Shown here: positions 45,140 to 53,542 of the stretch, piece after piece
Layout of the letters: the number at the start of each line of letters is the position of its first letter
How positions within the stretch are numbered: position 1 is the stretch's first letter
Source: JBFMCU01 sp964428225
Lineage (GTDB): Bacteria; Planctomycetota; UBA1135; GCA-002686595
Direction: 5' to 3'
NCBI GenBank assembly: GCA_964428225.1
Contig: CAYRXS010000002.1
Span: 3,508 to 67,507 of the forward strand
DNA: 64,000 bases
Notes under the pieces: generated by a model
Databases searched by the model: none
The model's input: only the letters and a program-made list of their open reading frames with translations
What the model was told of the DNA's origin: nothing
Made by a program: the position numbers and the translations under genes

Positions 45140-47044
45140 CTACTCCTCGAAACAGGCGTCTTTCGCGTCGTCCTTCGGAGGGATTCCCACCTCGACGTAC
45201 TCCCCCCCGCCGTCGTCGGCGAGCTGCTCGAGCAGCGCTGACTTTCGGCCGACGGAGACACTGAAGATCTGGATGCGCCGCGCGCGGTTGCGTCGGCGGA
45301 CCTCCTTGCGGATCTCCTCGGGTTCCGTGATCGTCCCGCCGCTGGGCTGACCGTCGGAGAGGATGTAGATCGTGTCCACCAGGGGATCCCGAAACGTCAG
45401 GTCGATCGCGTCGAAGAGATTCGTACCGCCCCCCGCCGTCTGCTTGGCGATGAACTCGATGGCGTCGGCCCGGGTCTCCTCGTCCAGCGGGACGACGCCG
45501 TCCTTCCACTCCCGAACCACGGAGTCGAAGAAGATCACGTTGCATCGACGTCCGTCGGGGATCCGCTTCAGGAGTCCGCGGAGCTGGTCGAGGGCGACCA
45601 TGATCCGCGTCGGTCCGCTCTCCTCCGAGGTCGTGCGTTCGCGCATGTGAGCGGGCTGGTCCATCGATCCGCTCACGTCGACGACGAAGCACACCCGATC
45701 CGACAGGATGGGCAGGCCGTAGAACGTCGCCGAGCCGAATCCCTCGGCCTTGCGGGCCGCGCGCTTGGAGATGAGCGCCTCGACTTCCTCGAGAGGCGGC
45801 AGCTCGAAGGAAGCGCCCTCGGCGTTCCACCACTCCTGCCATCGCACGGTTCGCCGACCGAGGTCGAGCCCGGTCAGGAGCCGCAGCCCGTTCCAAACCT
45901 CGGCGTGCAGGCGACCCGTCTCCTCGTCCAGGCGGGCGATCAGGGGGGGGAGGGCGTCGGCACGGCGCAAGATCACCGTGCCTCGAATCGAAGCCGAGCG
46001 AACGCGCCAGTCGGGATCGGCGAGGAGACCGTAGAGCGCCTGAATCGCCTCGAGCGTTCGCAGCTCCAGCAAGGCATCGGTCGCGCCGAGCCGGTTGAGC
46101 GGATCCTGGCTCCGGGACAGCTTGAACACGCGCCGCTCCATCTCGCGGTCGTCCAGGGCGAGGAGTCCCATCGCGGCGATGGCGGCGAGCCGGACGTCGG
46201 CTTCGCGCGAGCGGGCGAGCGCCTCGATCGTGGTCGCCGCGCGCTTCTCCTGTCCGCGAGCGATCAGAGCCTCGAGGGCATGGAGCTGCAGCCCGGGTGG
46301 GCCCTGCCGGAGAGCTCCGAGCAGGGCCCTCGTCACCTGCTCCGATCGATCGGAGACGAGCCCGTCGAGCAGCACGATCCGCAGCGCCTCGGGGTACCGG
46401 CCGCGCTTCAGCCGCGAGAGGAACGCCGCACGCGCCTCGTTGGTCCCGTAGAGCTCGATCCGCGCCGCCGGCCGGAGCTTCGAAGCGGAGGCGGAGGGGA
46501 GGTTGTCGAGGACGAGCTCGAGGAGATCGAGGTCGGGCGATCTCACCAGCCGCGAGATGACGCCCTCGGCGGCGACCCCGCGGATCTCGGGATCCCGACT
46601 CTTGCGGAGCACGACCTCGAGCGCGGTGATGCCGGTCGCCCCGAAGTACCAGAGGGCGCGGGCCGCCCCGGCGCGGGCCTCGGGCAGGGAGGGCTTCAGC
46701 GCCTCGCTGCGCAGGAACGCGACGGCGGGAGCCTTCAGCTCGTCCACCTGTCCGAAGACGTAGAAGCTCCAGTAGGCCAGCCTCAGCGCCCGCGGCTCCT
46801 CGAGCCATCCCACGACCCTCTGGAGCGCTTCCAGGGCTTCGGCGTTCGCGTGGCCCGCCAGCTCGAGGAGCGTGTCGTAGGAGACGTCGTCGCGTGCCGC
46901 CCGGATCTCGCTCAGCAGCTCGGGGATGCTGCGCCGCTCCTCCTCTTCCTCGGGCTCCTGGGCGCGGGGCGCGGGCGCGAGGGCGACGATCGCGAGCAGC
47001 AAGGCGAAGAACGCGGGCAAGATCTTGCGGGGCTCGATGTGCAC
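45140..47044 (-). CDS. HEAT-repeat protein with C-terminal VWA domain
   Basis: A 634-residue exported protein (signal ALLLAIVALAPAPRAQ) starting at GTG 47044. Residues about 40-400 are HEAT-like helical repeats, for example VRLAAIAAMGLLALDDREME and VRSASIRGTVILRRADALPP. Residues about 430-620 are a von Willebrand factor A domain with an intact metal site: VCFVVDVSGSMDQ, the Thr in AGGGTNLFD, and the late ILSDGQPSGG. It is probably periplasmic or on the surface and binds protein partners through a divalent metal. No MoxR ATPase or other VWA partner is nearby. Fusion of the two repeat types is common in Planctomycetota but functionally obscure. Confidence 0.8.
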   Translation of the reverse strand: MHIEPRKILPAFFALLLAIVALAPAPRAQEPEEEEERRSIPELLSEIRAARDDVSYDTLLELAGHANAEALEALQRVVGWLEEPRALRLAYWSFYVFGQVDELKAPAVAFLRSEALKPSLPEARAGAARALWYFGATGITALEVVLRKSRDPEIRGVAAEGVISRLVRSPDLDLLELVLDNLPSASASKLRPAARIELYGTNEARAAFLSRLKRGRYPEALRIVLLDGLVSDRSEQVTRALLGALRQGPPGLQLHALEALIARGQEKRAATTIEALARSREADVRLAAIAAMGLLALDDREMERRVFKLSRSQDPLNRLGATDALLELRTLEAIQALYGLLADPDWRVRSASIRGTVILRRADALPPLIARLDEETGRLHAEVWNGLRLLTGLDLGRRTVRWQEWWNAEGASFELPPLEEVEALISKRAARKAEGFGSATFYGLPILSDRVCFVVDVSGSMDQPAHMRERTTSEESGPTRIMVALDQLRGLLKRIPDGRRCNVIFFDSVVREWKDGVVPLDEETRADAIEFIAKQTAGGGTNLFDAIDLTFRDPLVDTIYILSDGQPSGGTITEPEEIRKEVRRRNRARRIQIFSVSVGRKSALLEQLADDGGGEYVEVGIPPKDDAKDACFEE

Positions 47045-47125
47045 GGTTCCTAGTCTCCCTTCCGAATCGTGAGGATGTCAACGGGATGCCAGTCCGAGCT
47101 CTCTACCCGGCGGGAGAGGTCGGGG

Positions 47126-48040
47126 CTACCGAGCCTCCTGCGTCTCACGGGGACCTCCGAGCATGTCCTCGAGGACCCGAGCCTGCTGCACGTGGTGCCC
47201 CGCTCCGTAGACCACGAGCACCCGATCGTAGCGGTTGAGCATGTCCGCGATCACGCCGGTGATGTGCGCATCCCGGATGGCTCCCACGCGGGCGGAAATC
47301 CGGTTGGTGAACAAGGCGTCGTCCGATGCGATGGGAGCGGTCACGTTCGTGTCGATCTCATCGTAATCGAAGCCTCGTTCGTTCTTCTCCGCGTACCACT
47401 GCTCGAAGTCGTCGAGGTCCGAGAACTCGCCGGGGCCGATGTCGTAGGCCCTCCCGCACTGGACGATGTACCGGTCGAACAGCTCCGCGAAGGTCTTCCC
47501 CTCGTCCTCGCCGGACCGCTTCCACTGGGGGATCTGTCGTACCGTGACGTAGTACACGAGATCGCGCAGTTCGAAGGGGCCCTCCTCGATCTGTTCACGC
47601 ACCGCGAGCCGGCTCGGCTCCGCGCCGATGAACGGGATGTCGAGGGCCAACGCCCGGGACGCGGCGTAGGCCGCCTCGCCGCCGACCCACCGGTCGCCCT
47701 CGGGCATCCCCGAGGCCCACTCGCCGTAGCCCTCCGGGGAGAAGCCATGATCGCTCGTGAGTCCCTCGATGACGATCACCTGCGGATCGAGGAGCTCGAT
47801 CTCGCGCTCGACCACTTCGAAGGTGAGGCAGCCGCTTAGGTGCTCGTGCCGTGATGCCACGAAGGTGAGCGCGCGGTCCCCGTCCGCGTATCTCGCCGCG
47901 TAGGGCGGAGTGGGCAGCTCGCGCTGCGCCTTCGCGCTCCAGGGGACGAGGAGGGATGCATCGGCCCGGTAGACCTCGGACGTCGCGCAGGCGAAGAGAG
48001 GGACGCATGACAATAGGCTCGCGGCGATGATCGGCTTCAT
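47126..48040 (-). CDS. TraB/GumN-like lipoprotein
   Basis: A 304-residue lipoprotein (PLFAC). TraB/PrgY/GumN-type features are an early TFVASRHEH, the middle VIVIEGLTSDHG, and the closing GxxH motif VLVVYGAGHHVQQARVL. Members use a conserved Glu and His set and some act as Tiki-like metalloproteases; others are of unknown role. The long helical insert with QIPQWKRSGEDEGKTFAE is unusual. The start at 48040 is chosen for the lipobox, since the frame continues upstream. It is divergent from the TPR-CRTAC1 pair. Confidence 0.65.
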   Translation of the reverse strand: MKPIIAASLLSCVPLFACATSEVYRADASLLVPWSAKAQRELPTPPYAARYADGDRALTFVASRHEHLSGCLTFEVVEREIELLDPQVIVIEGLTSDHGFSPEGYGEWASGMPEGDRWVGGEAAYAASRALALDIPFIGAEPSRLAVREQIEEGPFELRDLVYYVTVRQIPQWKRSGEDEGKTFAELFDRYIVQCGRAYDIGPGEFSDLDDFEQWYAEKNERGFDYDEIDTNVTAPIASDDALFTNRISARVGAIRDAHITGVIADMLNRYDRVLVVYGAGHHVQQARVLEDMLGGPRETQEAR

Positions 48041-48121
48041 GGGCGTGAAACGTTGCGATGGCGTGCGGGCGTTGCGCCGCCTTGATCTGCTCCGGGGCCG
48101 AGGATAGCATCCCCTCGTCTC

Positions 48122-48985
48122 ATGGAGCTGGAGCGCTCTTCCCCCCGCCGGAACGTTTCGCCTTCGAGCCCATTGGCCCTGCTGGTCGGCACGTTTCTCC
48201 TGCTGTTGTCCGCTTCCTGTGGGAACGCGGCCGACGGAGAGGGGACGACCACCTCCGACCTCCTCGACGCGGCGTACCCGGCCTTCGCGGAGGCCATGGG
48301 GAAGGACTCCTGGCCGCCTCCGAACTCGGGGATGGCCCAGATTCGCCAGGCGATGTCCTCCGGCTCGATGGAGCGGGTCCGCCAGCTCATCGAGCAGGAG
48401 CTGGCCCGGAATCCCGACAACCTCCAGGCCACCTTCATCCGCAGCGAGATCCTCTTCCGCACCGCGCAGTACGGGGCCGCGCGTCCGGGGTTCGAGAAAG
48501 TTCTCGAGCAAGGTCCCAGCTTCGCCGGCGGCGAGTACGTGTTCCTCGCCTACGGCCGGTGCCTGGTGAGCCTGGGCGAGGGCGATCTGGCCCGCAAATC
48601 GCTCTTGATGTTCCTGAAGCTCCAGCCGGGCCATGGCGAGGCCCTCTCGGTCCTCGGCCTACTCGAGATCGCCGACGGGAATCCGGACCAGGCCATCCTC
48701 TACCTCGATCAGGCGATCAAGGCTCTCGAGATCCTCGAGGCGCAACGCGGGATGAACATGGCGGCCAACCGGGCCGTGATCCTCTCGAGCAAGGCAGATG
48801 CCTATCTGCAGAAGGACGAGCTGGAGAACGCGCGCTCCGCGTTGCTGGCCAGTCTGCAACTCAACCCCAGGGATCCCCAAACCTACTACACGCTGTCTCG
48901 GGTCCTCACACGCCTGGGAGACGCGGGGGGCGCCCGCCGCGCTTTGCAGGATTTCGAGCGCGCGACGGAGGCGGCGAACCGCTGA
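48122..48985 (+). CDS. TPR-repeat lipoprotein
   Basis: A 287-residue protein with a lipoprotein-type N-terminus (LLLLSASC, Cys near 33). From about residue 80 it is made of tetratricopeptide repeats: RVRQLIEQELARNPDNLQAT, AARPGFEKVLEQGPSFAGGE, ALSVLGLLEIADGNPDQAIL and SALLASLQLNPRDPQTYYTL. TPR proteins scaffold complexes. It precedes a CRTAC1 gene by 50 bases, a pairing seen often in Planctomycetota and Acidobacteriota, so the two probably act together in the periplasm or at the surface. Confidence 0.8.
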   Translation: MELERSSPRRNVSPSSPLALLVGTFLLLLSASCGNAADGEGTTTSDLLDAAYPAFAEAMGKDSWPPPNSGMAQIRQAMSSGSMERVRQLIEQELARNPDNLQATFIRSEILFRTAQYGAARPGFEKVLEQGPSFAGGEYVFLAYGRCLVSLGEGDLARKSLLMFLKLQPGHGEALSVLGLLEIADGNPDQAILYLDQAIKALEILEAQRGMNMAANRAVILSSKADAYLQKDELENARSALLASLQLNPRDPQTYYTLSRVLTRLGDAGGARRALQDFERATEAANR

Positions 48986-49035
48986 CCGGGTTCCCCGGGC
49001 GGCCGCTAGCAGCATTGAACCAAGGAAGGTGTCCG

Positions 49036-50691
49036 GTGAACCGATTGGCCCTCCTGCTCCTCGTCTGCATCCTGACCGGCTGTCCTCCCGCTGATGAACC
49101 GGTGGAGGAGCGCGGCGCTCTGCACTTCACCGACGTCACCGCGGAAAGCGGCATCGACATGACGGTGACGAGCGGTCGGAATCCCCCCACGATGCTGATC
49201 GAGGTGAAGGGAACCGGCCTGGCCATCCTCGACTTCGACAACGACGGCGATCCGGACGTCTTCGTCCCCAACGGAGCCACGCTCGACAGCCCCACGAAGG
49301 GACCCGGCTGCCGGCTCTACGAGAACCAGGGAGGGATGCGCTTCGAGGACGTCACGGAGGGGGCCGGCCTCACCTTCGACGGCTGGGCTTACGGCTGCGC
49401 GGTGGGCGACTACGACAACGACGGCTTCGATGACGTCTACGTGGCCTGCTACGGCAAGAACGCCCTGCTCCGGAACACCGGCCAGGGGGGATTCGTGGAC
49501 GTCAGCGTCGAGGCGGGAGTGGAAGGCGACGCCTGGAGCTCCGGCCCCTCGTTCGGCGACATCGATGGCGACGGGGACCTGGACCTGTACGTCGCCAACT
49601 ACGTGGTGCTCGACGCGGCGGGGCCGCGTCACCAGGCCAGCTTCCTGGGCGTTCAGGTCCTCGCGGGCCCCATGGGATTGCCCCCGACGCCGGACATGCT
49701 CTACGAGAACCGCGGCGATGGCACGTTCGAGGACGTCAGCGAGTCGTCCGGCATTCGCAAGGCCGCACCCTCCTGGGGTCTAGGCTCGGTCATCCTCGAC
49801 TTCAACGGCGATCACGTGAACGACATCTACGTCGGCAACGACTCGCGGGCGAGCTATCTGTTCCGCGGTCTCGGCGGAGGCAAGTTCGTCGAGGTGGGCG
49901 CGATGAGCGGAATCGCGTACAGCGAGGAGGGGGCGCCCCAGGCCACGATGGGCATCGCCATCGGGGACGTGAGCGGCAACGGGATGCCGGACGTGTTCAC
50001 CACGAACTTCATGTACGACACGAACACGTTGCACGTGAACCTCGGCGACCTGATCTTCGAGGATCGCACGAGCACCTACGGTCTGCAGATCGACGGCCGA
50101 CCCTTCCTCTCCTGGGCGACCTGCTTGTACGACTTCGATCACGACGCGGACGAGGACCTGGTGTTCTTCAACGGGCACATCTATCCGGAGGACGTCTGCG
50201 CCGCCAACGGCTGGAGGTATCGACAGGCCCCCGTGCTCTACGAGCGCGACGGCGACCGATTCCGCCGCCTCCAGCCCGCGACGGCGGGCGCGTGGCTCGG
50301 CGACGAGCACCTGGACCGCAGCACCAGCTTCGGGGACCTGGACGGAGACGGCGACGTCGACATGGTCGTGTGCGGCAAGAGCCAGCCGATCCGCGTGCTC
50401 CGCAACGACCGGGACGGCGGCGACTGGTTGATCGTGGCTCTGAAGGACACCCGCCCCGGCCACGACCACCGCGGCATCGGCTCGAAGATCGCGGCGAAGA
50501 CCGCCTCGGGAACCCAGACCCGCTGGCTCGCGAGCGGCGTGAGCTTCATGGCCGCCAACCAGTACATCGCCCACTTCGGCTTCGCCCCCGGCACCACCTC
50601 CGTGGACGTGACCGTGACCTGGCCGGACGGCCACGTACAGAGCGTCGACGCCGTCCCAACCGGGGCGGCTCACACCGTGGAGCGCGACTGA
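49036..50691 (+). CDS. CRTAC1/UnbV lipoprotein with FG-GAP repeats
   Basis: A 551-residue lipoprotein from GTG 49036 (AGGAAGG ribosome-binding site; lipobox LTGC). It holds seven FG-GAP/calcium-loop repeats such as DFDNDGDPDVFV, DYDNDGFDDVYV, DIDGDGDLDLYV and DLDGDGDVDMVV, forming an integrin-like propeller. The C-terminal ASPIC/UnbV domain (about residues 465-545) carries RGIGSKIAAKTASGTQTRWL and VTVTWPDGHVQSVDAVP. The family is extracellular, probably binds glycans or protein, and has no proven enzyme activity. It follows the TPR lipoprotein as an operon. Confidence 0.9.
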   Translation: MNRLALLLLVCILTGCPPADEPVEERGALHFTDVTAESGIDMTVTSGRNPPTMLIEVKGTGLAILDFDNDGDPDVFVPNGATLDSPTKGPGCRLYENQGGMRFEDVTEGAGLTFDGWAYGCAVGDYDNDGFDDVYVACYGKNALLRNTGQGGFVDVSVEAGVEGDAWSSGPSFGDIDGDGDLDLYVANYVVLDAAGPRHQASFLGVQVLAGPMGLPPTPDMLYENRGDGTFEDVSESSGIRKAAPSWGLGSVILDFNGDHVNDIYVGNDSRASYLFRGLGGGKFVEVGAMSGIAYSEEGAPQATMGIAIGDVSGNGMPDVFTTNFMYDTNTLHVNLGDLIFEDRTSTYGLQIDGRPFLSWATCLYDFDHDADEDLVFFNGHIYPEDVCAANGWRYRQAPVLYERDGDRFRRLQPATAGAWLGDEHLDRSTSFGDLDGDGDVDMVVCGKSQPIRVLRNDRDGGDWLIVALKDTRPGHDHRGIGSKIAAKTASGTQTRWLASGVSFMAANQYIAHFGFAPGTTSVDVTVTWPDGHVQSVDAVPTGAAHTVERD

Positions 50692-50734
50692 TCCGGGCTC
50701 GCTACCGCGATCCGCGCGCGGTCGTGGAGGTCGA

Positions 50735-53395
50735 TCACTCGGGCAGGGCGAAGCGGTGCAGCGTTCGCTCACCGTCGAAGAGCCACAGCTCCCTCGTCCG
50801 CGTAGGCAGGAGGGGCTGCCAGTGGCTGGCCTGCTCGTCGAGCGGTGCGGGGAGGGTGAGCCGTTGCAGCGTCCCATCCGCCGCGTCCAGGACCAGAACT
50901 CCCTCGTAGGAATTCGTGACGATCCACTCGCCGTCGTAGGCGAGCTGAACGATGTCGCGCACCTTGCTGGGCAGCGCAAAGCCGCGGAGGGCTTCTCCGT
51001 CCCGGTCGTAGAGGTGCACGCTCGGAGGCCACCTCACCCCCTGGCGCTCGGGACCGGCGGTGAAGATCACGAACGAGCCGTCGGCGGCGACGGCGGCCTC
51101 CTTGGGACTCTGGAGCCACGCTCCGCCGGGGCGTCGGTCGATGGTGCGGGTCCTCTTACCTTCTCCGTCGACGAGGAAGGCGGTTTCGTAGCCGACGACG
51201 AGATAGCCCTCGTCAGGGCGACGCGCGTGGCAGCGTTCCCTCACGACGTCCAGGCCGAACCTCATCGTGCCGAGGCGCTTCCCCTCCGCGGAGAACCGGA
51301 CGTAACGAGGAGGCCCAATGAACGAGCCGTCCGGATTCCCATCGCTGAGCACCACCCGTCCCTCGGGATCGACCGTCAAGGAGGCGTCAACCCAAGAGAG
51401 GCGCTGGGAGAAATCCTCTGGATCGGGCTCGCAGCGGTGGACGAAGGTCCCGTCGGCGCGGAAGACGTGCACTGCCCCCGTGCGCTCTCCCGCCGCGTAA
51501 ACCCGATCGCTCGGCCCCAGGGCGAGGGCTACGATCTCCCCCAGACGGTGCAGGCCGGGGGGATCACCGAGGATCCGATCCACGACTCCCTCCTCGTCGA
51601 GCCGCAGCAGGGCGTAGCGGTCGGAAACCCACAGCCGACCTTCTCCGTCGACGCGCGGACTGCTCCAGAAGGAGAACTGCCGGCCGTCGGGGAATTTCGG
51701 CACGAAGGAGCCGCGCACAGATCCGTCCGCGCGCAGGCGCAGGATTGTCGACGAGGAATCAACCACCATGACGCCACCGTCCTGATCCGCGGCCACCCTC
51801 CCCAGGTTCCCAGGCTTCCTACCCCAAACCTCCTCGAGGAGGATCACATTTCCGAGGCCTCCGTCCGCCTCCAGGAAGCGAATGCTCGGCGGATGGTTCA
51901 CCAGCATGACGAACCTGCCATCCGTCAACCGCGTCCAACCTTCGATCTTCCCCCGATGGCAACCCAAATCCTCGACTACTCGCCGCAAGCTCCCGTCGGA
52001 TGCGTACAAGCGAAGGTCGCCGGCGAGTACGGCGAAGCCACCGTCGCCGAAGCTCTCCAGCCCCGAGACCCACTTTCCGGACAACACACACCGCCGCTCG
52101 GCAATGCCCGTCTCCTTCTCGATTGCCCAGACCTCGGCCCGATAGGTGGGGGGGAGGCTCCTATTCAGCAGCAAGTAGCAGCCGCGGCCGTCCCAAACCG
52201 TCCGGTACCAGTTACCGCGCTCTTCCGAAACGTCTTCGAGGGGGTACTCGACAATCGAGGATCCTTCCTGGTCGATCACCTTCAGGGTGACCGGAGCTCT
52301 GTACAGGGCGCTGGAGACGAAGGCCAAGTGTCCGTCCTCATCGAAGCTCGGGCGGCCCGGGTAGCGGACAGCGGATGCCGGGGGTTCGTCGGGAACGAGG
52401 TCGAACGACCCGAGGTGCCGGGCGGCGACGTCCTGGATGCCCTTCATCCGCTCGACCGCCGGCTCGCGGGCCGGTGTCTCGTACGGCCCTCGTTCCACCT
52501 CGACCACCATCCACGAGTCGTCCTCGGCGCGGCGCACGGCGTACGTGACGACCTTCTCGTCCGCGTAGTGCCGCACGGAGAATCGTCCGGCGCCTACGTC
52601 GACAATCGTTCCCGTCCACAGGAACGATTGCATCTCCTCGTATTCCAGGCCGGAGTAGTCGTCGGGTAGATCCTCGTTCCACACGCATCGGCCATCGAGG
52701 TGAAGGAGCCCGTATCGCGTTCCCTCGGAATGGGGGCCAGTCTTGCCACGTGTCCAGCTGTGCCACTGGACGAGGACGAGGGGAGTTGCGTCGACCACAC
52801 GGGCCGCCATCATCCGCTGGAGGGGATCCGCCGACTCCTGACGATCCCGAGGTCGACAGGAGAGGACGAGCTTGCCCTCGCGTAGGTCGAAGACCCTCCA
52901 TTCCTCGCTCGCCCGGTTGTGGTCGGGATCCGCGATCCGGACGAGAGCCCGCTTCGCCGCCGGAACGTGCAGAAGGTCGAGGGCGCACGGATCCGGGTCA
53001 GTGTGGAAGTGCCGACTGAGCTTCCTCGGCAGCCGCTCCACGAACGAGAGCTCGCCTTCCCACGAGAGCTTGGCCGTGAAGAAGCTGCCTCGATTCGATT
53101 CCCTTCCCCACGTGTATCCGTAGCCGACCGAATCCCCTCCGTCGGTGACGATCGCCTTCTCGAACGTCACCTTGTGCGTCCGGGACCAGCGCGTCTCCCC
53201 TTCGTAGCTCAGCGTGTAGGTGGCCTTCCCGGCTCCAGTGGGGGCGCTGGGGTTCACATACAGACTCCAGCTACCGGACGGGGACGTGTAGCTGCGCGGA
53301 TCGAGGGCGCGCTGGGGGGCGAAGCTCCCGAGGGCGGGAAGGGCCGAGAGCGTCAGGATCGGCAAGACCGCGGCGAGCCGGAGGGCGTGGCGCAT
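50735..53395 (-). CDS. Secreted NHL-like propeller protein
   Basis: An 886-residue protein with a signal peptide (LAAVLPILTLSALPALG). The first 300 residues are a separate part with SWSLYVNPSAPTGAGKATYT. The remainder (about 330-886) consists of beta-propeller blades with NHL/TolB character: PSFDEDGHLAFVSSALYRAP, RVAADQDGGVMVVDSSSTIL, RVDGEGRLWVSDRYALLRLD and LTVDPEGRVVLSDGNPDGSF. No catalytic residues are recognised. The ATG at 53395 puts the signal at the N-terminus; an upstream start adds 33 residues with no signal. It is probably a surface or periplasmic binding protein. Confidence 0.6.
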   Translation of the reverse strand: MRHALRLAAVLPILTLSALPALGSFAPQRALDPRSYTSPSGSWSLYVNPSAPTGAGKATYTLSYEGETRWSRTHKVTFEKAIVTDGGDSVGYGYTWGRESNRGSFFTAKLSWEGELSFVERLPRKLSRHFHTDPDPCALDLLHVPAAKRALVRIADPDHNRASEEWRVFDLREGKLVLSCRPRDRQESADPLQRMMAARVVDATPLVLVQWHSWTRGKTGPHSEGTRYGLLHLDGRCVWNEDLPDDYSGLEYEEMQSFLWTGTIVDVGAGRFSVRHYADEKVVTYAVRRAEDDSWMVVEVERGPYETPAREPAVERMKGIQDVAARHLGSFDLVPDEPPASAVRYPGRPSFDEDGHLAFVSSALYRAPVTLKVIDQEGSSIVEYPLEDVSEERGNWYRTVWDGRGCYLLLNRSLPPTYRAEVWAIEKETGIAERRCVLSGKWVSGLESFGDGGFAVLAGDLRLYASDGSLRRVVEDLGCHRGKIEGWTRLTDGRFVMLVNHPPSIRFLEADGGLGNVILLEEVWGRKPGNLGRVAADQDGGVMVVDSSSTILRLRADGSVRGSFVPKFPDGRQFSFWSSPRVDGEGRLWVSDRYALLRLDEEGVVDRILGDPPGLHRLGEIVALALGPSDRVYAAGERTGAVHVFRADGTFVHRCEPDPEDFSQRLSWVDASLTVDPEGRVVLSDGNPDGSFIGPPRYVRFSAEGKRLGTMRFGLDVVRERCHARRPDEGYLVVGYETAFLVDGEGKRTRTIDRRPGGAWLQSPKEAAVAADGSFVIFTAGPERQGVRWPPSVHLYDRDGEALRGFALPSKVRDIVQLAYDGEWIVTNSYEGVLVLDAADGTLQRLTLPAPLDEQASHWQPLLPTRTRELWLFDGERTLHRFALPE

Positions 53396-53542
53396 GGGAG
53401 GTGGTCCTGTTCGGGGCGGGGGCAGCACGCAGGCTGCAAATGGCGCTCCAGCCATCGGTGGCCCGCCGGTGGTGATGTCCATCCCCCGGAGCATGGCACC
53501 GCGTTTCCGCTCAGTGACGAATCCTGACCCGTGCGGAATCCG

